Shown here one piece after another: positions 8,626-17,809 of a stretch of 64,000 bases of DNA; within the stretch, counting starts at the first letter, position 1; the number at the start of each line of letters is the position of its first letter. The position numbers and the translations under genes were made by a program. This DNA is from Bacteroidales bacterium (GTDB taxonomy: Bacteria > Bacteroidota > Bacteroidia > Bacteroidales > Tenuifilaceae), in assembly GCA_028708425.1 (NCBI GenBank), contig JAQVYY010000013.1:1-64000 (forward strand), given 5' to 3'. The notes beneath the pieces were generated by a model. That model ran no database searches and had not been told where the DNA came from. It saw only the letters and a list, made by a program, of their open reading frames with translations.

Positions 8626-10376
8626 TTAGTCGAAATCTAAATTTAGCTGTTTCATTAAGTCCAAAATATTAGGGTTTTGTTGACTTAAAAACTTTAGTTT
8701 ATCTTCTGAAGTATACATTTTAGTGCTGCCTGAGTTATCCTCCATTACCTTGCATGACAATTCTATGCTTTTACATCCCAATTTTCGCCGTAAAAATACC
8801 GATAAATCATTTTTAATTTCATTAAACATATCAGCCTGAAGCTGCGACTCAAGGACAACCTTAATTAGGTTATTGGCCGTTAAAACAGGAGAATAGCTTG
8901 TGAGCATACTTGCGTAACCGGGTTTTTCTGATAAATGGATATCAATAAATTTTTGCCAAAACTTATCAATATCCTGTTGGTTTACTGTGCTGTCGTCCAT
9001 CTCTACTTCAGCAAGCTCATCATTTTTATCGAGCTGTTCTTCATCGTCAACAACACTTTCCGTCGGCGTATTCTCCTCAATGGTTTTACCCTCTATGGCT
9101 TGCTTGATAGAGATACTCTTATGCGACGTTTTGGGAATTTGGGCTGGTTTTTTCTCGGCTACCGGTACAGGCTTTGGTTTTTGCGTTTCGACAGCTGTAT
9201 ATGTGGGTTCGTTCTCGGGAGTTAACAAGATATCGAGTTCCAAGCTAGGATTCTCTAGCCACTCAAAGAGGTCTTTTTTTTTTCTTGATTAATACCGCAA
9301 AGCCTAATTAGCATTAGCTCAAGGTGTAATCTCTGGTTGCTGCTTTGTTTATAGGTTACATCAGCCTGATTAATAATATCAAGAGCTTTTACTAAAAAAT
9401 CGGTAGTGCATTCAGTTGCAAACTTAATGTAACGTTCGGCAATAGCTGTACCCACCTCAAGCAGTTGAGCTGTTTGTGGATCTTTACAAATTAACAGGTT
9501 TCGAAGGTGGTTACTCATTCCAGTAATAAACTGCTGATTATCGAACCCTTTCGATAGTAATTCGTCATATACTTTAAGGGTTGCAGCAAAATCGCCAGCT
9601 AAAAAGTGTTCTGTTAACGTAAAATAGTACTGAAAATCGAGAACGTTAAGGTTCTCAATCACCTTTTGGTAAGCTATGTTATTATCGCTATAGCTTACTA
9701 TCTGATCAAATATTGAAAGCGCATCGCGCATGGCGCCATCGGCCTTTTGTGCTATAATATTAAGCCCCTCCAGCTCGTATGCAACATCCTCATTTTTGGC
9801 TATACCCTCAAGGTACTTTACGATATCCTCCACTTTAATTCGGTTAAAATCGTAGATTTGACAACGCGATAGTATTGTGGGTATTATCTTATGCTTCTCG
9901 GTAGTTGCTAAAATAAATATTGCGTGTGCAGGTGGTTCTTCGAGCGTTTTAAGGAATGAGTTAAAGGCCTGAGAGCTTAGCATATGAACCTCATCGATAA
10001 TATATACACTATACTTCCCAATTTGAGGGGGAACGCGAACCTGCTCAATCAGGTTTCTAATTCCATCAACCGAATTATTCGATGCCGCATCGAGCTCATG
10101 TATATTAAATGAACGTTGCTCTGCAAAGGCTTTACAACTTTCGCATTCTCCACAAGCCTCCATTTCGGGGGTTGGATTGAGGCAATTTATGGTTTTGGCA
10201 AAAATGCGTGCGCAGGTAGTTTTACCAACCCCTCGTGGTCCACAAAACAGGTAGGCCTGAGCAAGCTGTTTTTTTATAATTGCATTTTTAAGCGTAGTAA
10301 TAAGAGAATCCTGCCCTACCACAGTGGAAAAAGTTGCTGGACGGTACTTACGAGCCGAAACTATAAAATTATCCAT
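8626..10376 (-). CDS. dnaX: DNA polymerase III subunit tau (via frameshift at A10)
   Basis: Clamp-loader subunit encoded in two frames. The first 368 codons give the AAA+ ATPase: Walker A GPRGVGKTT (46-54), zinc-module cysteines C65, C75, C78 and C81, Walker B YIIDEVHM, and SRC motif ILSRC. At 9273-9283 the coding strand reads A10-G. Frame 0 stops five codons later, while the -1 frame stays open from GAC at 9273 to the stop at 8626. Joining them gives about 583 aa, a normal tau length, with the junction reading EKKKDLFEWLENPSLELD. The downstream part begins only with a TTG codon, so it is unlikely to be a separate gene. A sequencing indel in the homopolymer is the main alternative. Confidence 0.75.
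9255..10376 (-). CDS. dnaX: DnaX gamma-like short form (frame 0 product)
   Basis: Frame 0 reading of dnaX ends at a TAG (9255-9257) five codons after the A10-G tract, giving 373 aa with C terminus EKKKTSLSG. This product keeps the ATPase, zinc module and collar (oligomerisation) region but lacks the tau tail that contacts DnaB and the polymerase. It therefore corresponds to gamma of Escherichia coli, although there the frameshifted product is the short one. Confidence 0.6.
   Translation of the reverse strand: MDNFIVSARKYRPATFSTVVGQDSLITTLKNAIIKKQLAQAYLFCGPRGVGKTTCARIFAKTINCLNPTPEMEACGECESCKAFAEQRSFNIHELDAASNNSVDGIRNLIEQVRVPPQIGKYSVYIIDEVHMLSSQAFNSFLKTLEEPPAHAIFILATTEKHKIIPTILSRCQIYDFNRIKVEDIVKYLEGIAKNEDVAYELEGLNIIAQKADGAMRDALSIFDQIVSYSDNNIAYQKVIENLNVLDFQYYFTLTEHFLAGDFAATLKVYDELLSKGFDNQQFITGMSNHLRNLLICKDPQTAQLLEVGTAIAERYIKFATECTTDFLVKALDIINQADVTYKQSSNQRLHLELMLIRLCGINQEKKKTSLSG
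9273..9284 (-). promoter_or_regulatory. dnaX slippery site A AAA AAG within A10-G
   Basis: On the coding strand the sequence is GAAAAAAAAAAG, with frame 0 codons GAA AAA AAA AAG. Slipping back one base on A AAA AAG gives AAA AAA then GAC, the frame of the tau tail. This is the same heptamer used in E. coli dnaX, and A10 is also long enough for transcriptional slippage as in Thermus dnaX. A 5-bp hairpin (GCTAG, 6-nt loop, CTAGC) begins about 14 nt downstream and contains the frame 0 stop. That spacing is long for a classical stimulator. Confidence 0.65.
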
Positions 10377-10623
10377 AAATAAGAATATTGCGTAACATCA
10401 AGTATATAAAATTGCCTTACATTATGTACAAAAGTAACAAAAATAACACAGCTTTTAAAGCTATGATATTACAATAAAATGAAATTGTGCATAACTTTTT
10501 TGACCCACCATATACCCCAAAACCAATGCCTTTTAATCAAGGTAAAGCTCTGATTTAAGCAACAGGTTTAATCCCGTTAGAGATTTGTAAAACGAGTAAA
10601 ATTATTTTAGGCTTTCCATATTT

Positions 10624-11190
10624 CTATTTCAATACCGAATTCTTCATGTCGAAAGCTAATCCAATATACGTATTACCGTTAAATTCAAACTCGTCAATTA
10701 TTACCCAACCCAATTTTTGGGTGTGCGCCCTACTGGAAATTGAGTTGACCCTATTTATAAACGTAATAGAAATTGGATATTTTTTGTAAAACTCAACTCT
10801 CATTTCCTCGAAAATTAGATTTAGCAGACCTTTCCCTCTGTAATTTTCATCAATACATACTGGACCGTATTGAAAGCTGTTGGCTGTTGTAATATCATTC
10901 CCTTTGAAAGATAATTTTGGGAATCGAGACACCATAAAGTTGAAAATTTCCCACTGCTTAAAATACTTCCAACTTGCAGCAAAGGCGTATGCAATAATCG
11001 TATCGCTCTCGTTTAAAGCTACAACTAAACCATTTTGTTCTAAAATTTTTTCAATCTGATTCGCTGTAAATGGTGTAGTTACAAATCCACTAAGCCGCTC
11101 CTCTTCGCTAAGCTTACTGTATAAATATTTATCCTGGAGTGCTAAAACTCCACTTATATCATTGCTATTGCCTAATCGGGTTCTTATCAT
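10624..11190 (-). CDS. GNAT-family N-acetyltransferase
   Basis: 188-aa single-domain protein of the Gcn5-related acetyltransferase fold. The acetyl-CoA-binding stretch VCIDENYRGKGLLNLIFEEM carries the RGKG form of the Q/RxxGxG/A motif. A later NRVNSISSRAHTQKLGW segment is typical of strand 5 and helix 4. The substrate is not recognisable. It stands alone between dnaX and the sensor gene at 11.4 kb; the 250 nt on its dnaX side show no further gene. Confidence 0.82.
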   Translation of the reverse strand: MIRTRLGNSNDISGVLALQDKYLYSKLSEEERLSGFVTTPFTANQIEKILEQNGLVVALNESDTIIAYAFAASWKYFKQWEIFNFMVSRFPKLSFKGNDITTANSFQYGPVCIDENYRGKGLLNLIFEEMRVEFYKKYPISITFINRVNSISSRAHTQKLGWVIIDEFEFNGNTYIGLAFDMKNSVLK

Positions 11191-11343
11191 CTCTGTATTT
11201 TAAAATATTAGACACACAACAATTGTTTTTAACTGTTTTTTTAATGAGGGTATCAAAACCTATTGTATTGAAAATATTCGTGAAAAGTAGTCTTAATACG
11301 TGTAAACGACTATTCCATTAATATTTCATCTGCTGTTTAAGAC

Positions 11344-11367
11344 AAAAAAAGGGTAAGTTGCACCCTT
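11344..11367 (-). terminator. intrinsic terminator after the PAS sensor gene
   Basis: On the minus strand AAGGGT, a 7-nt loop and ACCCTT are followed by seven T. The hairpin lies just downstream of the stop at 11372 and probably ends the chemosensory locus. Confidence 0.7.
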
Positions 11368-11371
11368 GATT

Positions 11372-13654
11372 TTAAAATAAGTCAACAGAAATATTTTGAA
11401 TGAATGCGGTTATGGTATATTCGCGTCCCACTTTTGCTTCGGTGAGCAGCATTAGCAGGTTTAGCTCCTCGCCATCCTTGTTACTAACCGTAATCTCTCT
11501 TCTTTCGCCAACAATAGCAGGTTTTTGTGGATCAAGATATGAGGCTAAGAACGGGTCGTTATCACTAGTTTCAATGGGGAAAAGTATACGAATACTTTGG
11601 CCTAAAATCTCATTTTTAGTAATGCCAAATAGTTCCTCCGAGGCTTTGTTGTAGAACTGAACAATACCATCTTGATCGGTTGTAATAATTGCATCTAAGA
11701 AACCCTCAAGCGTTTTCTCGTTACGAATTTTTACTCTTTCAATCTCTTTAAACTGGTTTTTAATGTCCTCTTTCGCCTTACGCAACTTTTTATGTAATTC
11801 TACTTCATTTTGGCGTAGGAGCTCTTCCTGTCGTTTAAGCTGCTCGGTTTGCTCCATGGTTTCAATCTCCATGAGTTTTTCTCGAGTAATGTCGTGACCG
11901 ATGTATACAACCTTAGCCACCTCGCCATACATATCATTTACAGCAGTGTATGTTCCCCTAAACCATCGCTCCTCATCCTTGTTTATTAGCATTTTAAGTT
12001 GACCTTCGAACGGGATACCATGGGTTACATCATCCCAAATACCCTCTATCTGTTTTCGATCATTTTCATGGAACAGGTCAAAAATAGTACGTGCCTTAGC
12101 CTCGATTTGGGATAAACCGAATATATGTTGAAATTTTTCGTTCGCATCGATAATGTTGCCAGTTGGGCTAACCTCTATCTTTAAACTCGAACGGTTAAGT
12201 GCGTCTATTTGTCCCTCGTAATCAAGGCTTTGATTTTTCTGTACAGTTGTATCTATTGCTAGGAAAAGTATTCGCTCCACATCCCCTTTGGAATTTCTAA
12301 CACACGTGTAGGTAGCAATAGTCCAAAGATCTTTACCGCTACGAGTAACAAGTTTCATGTCGCCTTCAAAATGTTTACCTCCCTTAGCAAGGCTCGCCCA
12401 GATATCATCAAACCACACCCTGTCCTTTTTATTTATAAACATTGATATATGTTTTCCCTCAACTTCGGAGTTTGATGTGTACTCAAGCTTGTTTAGAAAT
12501 TTAGTGTTGGCGTAGGTAAGCACCCCATGAATATCATATTCTGCCCTAATTAGCGTATGGTTTACGGAATTTGTAAAGCTGATGAATTTTTCGGATTGTC
12601 GCGTGGCCTCCTCTTGTGTTGCCTGTAACTCTTCGAGGTTTTGTCTCATTTCTTCTTCTTGAGCCTGAAGAATTTCGGCTTGCTCCTGCGATTCGTTCAG
12701 TAGTTTAGTGGTGCGTATGCTAATTTTCGCACTCGAAATGGTTGATCCAATGCTCTCAGCAACTCGCTCAATAAAATCTACCTGATACTCTTCGAAAGGT
12801 TTAAACGAAGCTATTTCAATTACTCCATGTACCTCATCGTTTACCTTAAGGGGAACCAGAATAATGTTTTCGGGGTTGGCCTTGCCAAGTCCCGATGTAA
12901 TTTGCAAATACGAATCGGGCACCCTTTTTATCACTGTTGTTTCCTTTTCAAGAGCACAAGCTCCAACTAATCCATCGCCCCATTCAATTCGCCTGTCGGC
13001 ATACTTACGTCGTTCGTAAGCATAGCATGCCGTTAGATTAAAGAATTTCTCATTAACGTTGGTATCATCAAGCAAATAGAAGCCACCCTGGTTGGCATTA
13101 ATATACTTTACTAGATTACTAATTATTGAAAACGTTAATTCCTCAATATTCTCTCTCTGATTTCGTAAAATTTCGGCAAACTTTGCCAATCCCTCCGCTG
13201 CCCAGTTTCTCTGCTTATCCTCTTTTCGCCTTTTCTCCTCCTCGTGCTTACTGGTTTTAAGCGTATTGCGTAGGTCAACTATGGCTTTTCCTAAAACATC
13301 GGATTCCTCGGGGATAAACTGGGCATCAACATCACCGTCTTTTAACTTTTGCACAAAACTATATAAGCGACGCTGGTGTGATGTTTCTTTTTCCTCCAAA
13401 CGACGAGCACTAAATTCGTTACGAGAAATTTGTTTAGCCGCATAGTAAGCTATCACAACTAGTATAAGGGGAAGTAAATCTACTAAATAAAATGCCGGAA
13501 TATTTTTATGTAAAATCGAAATACCCTGAATAGTAAATGGTAAATTTAGGACTTGAGCCTGTAAAAAGAATACGAAAAACAGAAAGAGCGATGCTATAAC
13601 AAAGGTTATTAGCATAACGCGTGCTACAAACCACTTTGAATAATTGTGCTGCAT
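11372..13654 (-). CDS. HAMP-GAF-PAS-PAS-PAS sensor protein without output kinase
   Basis: 760-aa signalling protein. Two N-terminal transmembrane helices (about residues 10-30 and 52-70) are followed by a HAMP-like linker, a GAF domain (about 155-310), a coiled coil, two PAS/PAC domains (about 360-470 and 480-600), a second coiled coil and a third PAS domain (about 640-750), where the protein ends. There is no HisKA, HATPase, GGDEF or MCP signalling domain, so it must pass its signal through protein contacts. It follows cheB and the DUF4407 gene on the same strand, with 83 nt to the latter, suggesting a role in the same chemosensory pathway; this is inference from position. Confidence 0.82.
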   Translation of the reverse strand: MQHNYSKWFVARVMLITFVIASLFLFFVFFLQAQVLNLPFTIQGISILHKNIPAFYLVDLLPLILVVIAYYAAKQISRNEFSARRLEEKETSHQRRLYSFVQKLKDGDVDAQFIPEESDVLGKAIVDLRNTLKTSKHEEEKRRKEDKQRNWAAEGLAKFAEILRNQRENIEELTFSIISNLVKYINANQGGFYLLDDTNVNEKFFNLTACYAYERRKYADRRIEWGDGLVGACALEKETTVIKRVPDSYLQITSGLGKANPENIILVPLKVNDEVHGVIEIASFKPFEEYQVDFIERVAESIGSTISSAKISIRTTKLLNESQEQAEILQAQEEEMRQNLEELQATQEEATRQSEKFISFTNSVNHTLIRAEYDIHGVLTYANTKFLNKLEYTSNSEVEGKHISMFINKKDRVWFDDIWASLAKGGKHFEGDMKLVTRSGKDLWTIATYTCVRNSKGDVERILFLAIDTTVQKNQSLDYEGQIDALNRSSLKIEVSPTGNIIDANEKFQHIFGLSQIEAKARTIFDLFHENDRKQIEGIWDDVTHGIPFEGQLKMLINKDEERWFRGTYTAVNDMYGEVAKVVYIGHDITREKLMEIETMEQTEQLKRQEELLRQNEVELHKKLRKAKEDIKNQFKEIERVKIRNEKTLEGFLDAIITTDQDGIVQFYNKASEELFGITKNEILGQSIRILFPIETSDNDPFLASYLDPQKPAIVGERREITVSNKDGEELNLLMLLTEAKVGREYTITAFIQNISVDLF

Positions 13655-13737
13655 AGTTGAATAATATTTGACTAAAAATATAGATTATTTACAATAATCG
13701 CTAATAAGAATATAAAAAACTAGGAAAACATCACTTT

Positions 13738-15114
13738 TTAACTCAATTCCTGATTGGAGTTGTCAGCTTTTTCAGCAACAACATCCAGCTTTTCATCTAA
13801 TACCTCATGCTCAAAAAAAGGATTGTCTTTAAGTTCAGGTGATAACTCTGGGTCGAAAAGTTTACCTGCTGCAACAGGTTGTTCGTTATCACCTTCCTTA
13901 TCATCTTTAAACCGACCCAATTTGGCGTTTATTTTAGCAACCTCCTCGGCTTTCCACTTACTAATTTTAAGCTTATTAATTTGGCTAATCACTTGAGCCT
14001 CATCTTTTATATGCTCTTTCTCCACTTCATAAAGGCTATCGTTACGCTCTTTTTCGAGCAAACGATGCAAATCTATATGATAATCTTCGGTTAGCTCGGC
14101 CTGTACCACATTCCGTCGAATCTCAACCTGCTTAATGTATTCTTCTGCCTCAATTAAATCGTCGTAAGGGCCTCTTCCAGCAAGAATTTTTACAATAATG
14201 GGCGAGCTCTCTATGGTAATAAATAGCAGTATTATAAACAGGCTTGCATACTTAATACTCTTACTACTCGATGTTAATGAATTCATAGCCTGCAGTCGAG
14301 CCAAAAAACCATCGGCATTTCTGTTAATAACCTGTGCATTCGATAGTGACTCTTCGCGGTGTTTGCGAAGAGTTTGTAGGGTTTCGTTATTACCTTTAAT
14401 AATAGAGGTATTAGTTTCTCGTAGTGTTATTAGTTCTGCATCGACCTTGTCGTACTCCATCTTTTTTTCGCGGTAAACCGAACCTTTGCCTGGAGTTCTG
14501 GTAGCACTTCGGCCTTCGGCTTCGGCTACAAAAAGATTAAAAAGCCTATTTCGTTGCTCCTCTTTTTGCTGAATTTGACTCATAAGCATGGCATTTTCCT
14601 GCTCAAGGCGATTAATTTCTGCAAACTCTAAATTAACCTTTTCCGCATACTGAATGCTACTTTGCTGTTGGTCGAATAGCATTTGCTGATCTATTTCGCG
14701 TTCAAACAACTTCATCTTAAGGGGTGTTGAAACAACAAAAGCAATGAGTATGGCCAAGATTAACCGGGGTAAAATCATTCCGAATTCTTTAATTTTACTC
14801 TGCTTTTTTCGCAAGCTTGCTATAATATACCAATCAATAGAAAAAATTATAAACCCCCACAGCAAGCCAAAAGCAATTGAAATCTCCATTTTCCGAAAAA
14901 CGGTATGCATTGCATAACCTCCAGATAAAGAAGCCATTATACCAGTAAGAAACACTACTACACCAACACCATAGTATTTATTAAATTCGGAGGGACATTG
15001 CTTTAGAATATACAAACGGGCTCCTGAGCACCAACAGAAAAACCTATACAACGTAGATAGTTTTGGGGCTTTAGGGGTTTTTTTTTCTACTTTTTGTTCC
15101 GAAAATGATCGCAT
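13738..15114 (-). CDS. DUF4407 membrane protein
   Basis: 458-aa protein of unknown function matching the DUF4407 pattern. Three hydrophobic segments lie in the N-terminal third (VVVFLTGIMASLSGGYAM, FGLLWGFIIFSIDWYIIA, LPRLILAILIAFVVS). A long charged coiled coil follows (about 135-270), then a fourth membrane segment (YASLFIILLFITIESSPIIV) and a charged cytoplasmic tail. It lies between cheB (116 nt away) and the PAS sensor (83 nt away) on the same strand. No enzymatic motif is visible, and a link with chemosensory signalling rests on gene order alone. Confidence 0.82.
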   Translation of the reverse strand: MRSFSEQKVEKKTPKAPKLSTLYRFFCWCSGARLYILKQCPSEFNKYYGVGVVVFLTGIMASLSGGYAMHTVFRKMEISIAFGLLWGFIIFSIDWYIIASLRKKQSKIKEFGMILPRLILAILIAFVVSTPLKMKLFEREIDQQMLFDQQQSSIQYAEKVNLEFAEINRLEQENAMLMSQIQQKEEQRNRLFNLFVAEAEGRSATRTPGKGSVYREKKMEYDKVDAELITLRETNTSIIKGNNETLQTLRKHREESLSNAQVINRNADGFLARLQAMNSLTSSSKSIKYASLFIILLFITIESSPIIVKILAGRGPYDDLIEAEEYIKQVEIRRNVVQAELTEDYHIDLHRLLEKERNDSLYEVEKEHIKDEAQVISQINKLKISKWKAEEVAKINAKLGRFKDDKEGDNEQPVAAGKLFDPELSPELKDNPFFEHEVLDEKLDVVAEKADNSNQELS

Positions 15115-15230
15115 TTAAACCTAATTTAATATTTTAACTTAAACCAAAGGCGAAGTTACGTTTTTTTTACAGAAAAAATAGAGGGTTAAACAATACTGGC
15201 CACTATAAATAGGGTATAAAGCACAATGTT

Positions 15231-16304
15231 CTAAGATAACTTAATAACGTGAGGGGCAATATCGTTAAGAGGCAGAACTTTGTCTACCCCTCCCAGTTTG
15301 ATAGCCTCTTTAGGCATACCAAAAACAACACACGATTGCTCGTCCTGCGCAATTGTTTTTGCTCCTGCCTCCTTCATTTCAAGAAGCCCCTTAGCACCAT
15401 CGGCCCCCATTCCGGTCATTATAACCCCCACCGCATTTGCGCCAGCGTAGCGTGCAGCGCTACGGAAAAGCACATCGACCGACGGTCTGTGTCGGTTAAC
15501 CAAAGGGCCTTCCTTTATTTCTACGTAGTAACGAGCACCACTCCGCTTAAGTAGCATATGATAGTTACCCGGTGCAATTAAAGCCTGTCCTCTTATTACG
15601 CTGTCGTTATTAGCTGCTTCCTTTACGGTTATTTTGCATATCTCGTTAAGGCGTGTAGCAAATGAGGTGGTAAATTTTTCGGGCATATGCTGAACAATCA
15701 CTATCCCGGGCGAATCTATCGGCATACCCTGTAAAAACTTTGTGATAGCCTCGGTTCCACCTGTTGATGCACCAACCGCAATAATATGCTCGGTTGTTTT
15801 TATCATGCTCATATTTGGTTTAACATGAGGTAAAACTGCATCGGCTGAGTGTTTGGGTTCAACCTTATGGGGATTATAAGCTATTTTTTTTCGCGAAATT
15901 CGAGATTGTGCTACAGCCTTTATGGCATCACAAATTCTTATTTTAGACTCTTCAAAAAAGACTCTGGTATTAAGCTGAGGTTTTGTAATTATATCAACAG
16001 CCCCTAGCTCGAGCGCTCGCATAGCCGTTTCTGTACCTTTTTTAGTAAGGCTTGAGATAATTAGAACGGGGATAGGGTGCTGGGTCATTATTTTTTGCAA
16101 AAAAGTAAGCCCATCCATCCTTGGCATTTCCACATCTAATGTAATAACATCAGGGACTTCGTTGGCAATTTTTTTTGCAGCAAAATAGGGATCATTTGCG
16201 GTGCCCATTACTTCCAACTGGGGATCGGATGAAATGATTTGGCTAAGTGTTTGCCTAACAACCGCTGAATCGTCGACAATTAAAACCCTTATTTTGTTTG
16301 ACAT
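15231..16304 (-). CDS. cheB: chemotaxis protein-glutamate methylesterase
   Basis: CheB removes methyl groups from chemoreceptor glutamates and deamidates glutamines, giving adaptation together with CheR. The 357-aa protein has an N-terminal receiver domain (D11/D12, phospho-acceptor D57 in [12 protein letters not shown]108 in ITKP) and a C-terminal esterase with the full catalytic triad: S180 in [10 protein letters not shown]206 in QHMPEKF and D302 in GMGADG. It lies 21 nt after cheD on the minus strand. Phosphorylation by CheA is expected. Confidence 0.96.
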   Translation of the reverse strand: MSNKIRVLIVDDSAVVRQTLSQIISSDPQLEVMGTANDPYFAAKKIANEVPDVITLDVEMPRMDGLTFLQKIMTQHPIPVLIISSLTKKGTETAMRALELGAVDIITKPQLNTRVFFEESKIRICDAIKAVAQSRISRKKIAYNPHKVEPKHSADAVLPHVKPNMSMIKTTEHIIAVGASTGGTEAITKFLQGMPIDSPGIVIVQHMPEKFTTSFATRLNEICKITVKEAANNDSVIRGQALIAPGNYHMLLKRSGARYYVEIKEGPLVNRHRPSVDVLFRSAARYAGANAVGVIMTGMGADGAKGLLEMKEAGAKTIAQDEQSCVVFGMPKEAIKLGGVDKVLPLNDIAPHVIKLS

Positions 16305-16325
16305 AAATTATGTGAGATTAAGAAA

Positions 16326-16808
16326 TTATTTAGTTTGAGCGGTTACGATTTTTTCGATATACCGCTGTTTAACCTCTCCTGTTCCTGTGCAATACTCTAT
16401 TTTTCTGCCGCGCTTCCCACCCAAACTTTTTGCAACAACTGGAATGTTAAGCTCATCGAGTATTTCTAAAGCTAGTTTAATATTTCGATGCCCAATATTA
16501 AATTGTGAAATGCTAGTTTCTATAACCTCTCCACCACCAAAAACTTTAGCTTTAATATTTGATTTTTTTGAACCTAAGCTTATCATTTTATCAACCAACC
16601 GTTCGATGGCAATATTTCCGTACTTGGGGCTAGCAAGGCCTTGCCCGTTCCAAAACGGTAGCATGAAGTGGTTAATTCCCCCAAATTTAAGCACGGGGTC
16701 ATACACACAAACGGCAACACAAGATCCAAGTATAGTTGAAACCCTATGTGGCTCGCGATTAACAAAAATAGTTGATGGGAAGAGAAAATGGGTTGCTATT
16801 TGATTCAT
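16326..16808 (-). CDS. cheD: chemoreceptor glutamine deamidase
   Basis: CheD deamidates receptor glutamines and, in other bacteria, can bind CheC. The 160-aa protein carries the catalytic Cys in TILGSCVAVCVYD (C30) and the partner His in GGINHFMLP (H47), followed by GGGEV-type residues of the core. It lies 9 nt after the kinase-like gene and 21 nt before cheB. No cheC is seen in the window. Confidence 0.94.
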   Translation of the reverse strand: MNQIATHFLFPSTIFVNREPHRVSTILGSCVAVCVYDPVLKFGGINHFMLPFWNGQGLASPKYGNIAIERLVDKMISLGSKKSNIKAKVFGGGEVIETSISQFNIGHRNIKLALEILDELNIPVVAKSLGGKRGRKIEYCTGTGEVKQRYIEKIVTAQTK

Positions 16809-16817
16809 AAAGGCCGG

Positions 16818-17720
16818 TTAAAATGTTTCCTCGTCTGATTCAAAAAAAGTCTCATTAGCATCCGGGGAAAAATCGGTGGCAATAACATCACTTTCAGGGA
16901 TTGTAATGGTAAAGCAAGCCCCTTTTCCCAATTCACTTTCAATTTGCATGGTACCATTAAGCATTTCGAGCACAGCTTTGTTAACCGATAATCCTAGTCC
17001 GTGTCCCCTATTTATAGAGTTAATGCCCGAATCGAGCCGTTTAAACCTATCAAATATTATTTTCTGGTTCTCCTTGCTAATACCCACGCCATGGTCGCGA
17101 ACACTAACCACTAGGTTCTCATCAATAATTTCAGCCTTTACCTCAACTATACCCGTTTCAAGGCTAAAGTTTATGGCATTACTTAGCAGGTTTACCAGGA
17201 TAAGTTTCAATTTTTCGGGATCAGTTTTAAATAGGAAAGAATCCGATTGTCCCATCTCCATATTTTGGGTAAACTGAATTCGAATTTTTTTTCGGCGGGC
17301 TTCGAACTTAAACGAATCGATAACGCTTTCAATTACGTTAACCACGTCGGTATTAATAATTTCGGGAAAAATTTCGCCAGCTTCTATTTTGGCTGCAACG
17401 AATATATTTCGGAACTGAAAATCGAGGGTAAATGCTTCGGAATGGATCATAGCAACCATTGATATCACCTTTTTCCAATTCTCCTTATCAACCGAAAGTA
17501 TTGCCCTGGACAAGCCTAGTATAGAAGTAAATGGGTTGATAATTTCGTTAGTAATATTTGAGATGAAATGGCTTTTAAGGGCTTCCGATTCCTCCAACTT
17601 ACTGTTTACCGTTTTAAGCTCATCATTCAATAGCTTAAGATCCTTAACGGTGGCTTTATTCTGCTCAAATCGCCGTTTAAGCTCAACTAAAAGTTCCTCG
17701 TCGGTAATCTTATGTCCCAT
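16818..17720 (-). CDS. kinase-like protein lacking the phospho-acceptor His
   Basis: 300-aa cytoplasmic protein built like a histidine kinase: a coiled coil (about residues 5-50), a HisKA-like helical hairpin, then a HATPase domain (about 150-285). The ATP-binding boxes are intact (N-box NLLSNAINFS, G1 DHGVGIS, G2 GHGLGLS). The H-box reads FISNITNEIINPFTS, where the usual H in SHEIRTP is N58, so autophosphorylation on that residue is not possible. It sits between cheR and cheD, 9 nt before the latter. It may phosphorylate elsewhere, bind ATP as a switch, or act as a scaffold. Confidence 0.8.
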   Translation of the reverse strand: MGHKITDEELLVELKRRFEQNKATVKDLKLLNDELKTVNSKLEESEALKSHFISNITNEIINPFTSILGLSRAILSVDKENWKKVISMVAMIHSEAFTLDFQFRNIFVAAKIEAGEIFPEIINTDVVNVIESVIDSFKFEARRKKIRIQFTQNMEMGQSDSFLFKTDPEKLKLILVNLLSNAINFSLETGIVEVKAEIIDENLVVSVRDHGVGISKENQKIIFDRFKRLDSGINSINRGHGLGLSVNKAVLEMLNGTMQIESELGKGACFTITIPESDVIATDFSPDANETFFESDEETF

Positions 17721-17809
17721 GGTATAAGTATTATTTTTTACTACTGTTATATGCCAAAAAAGTTAAATTAAGATACGGAACGATTTGTAAATCATAAGGT
17801 AAATTTTAC

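Noticed and set aside
8626-9243. Separate 205-aa gene downstream of dnaX
   Set aside because: It begins at a TTG, its frame is open upstream right to the A10 tract, and its sequence resembles the tau C-terminal tail; it is treated as the frameshifted 3' part of dnaX.
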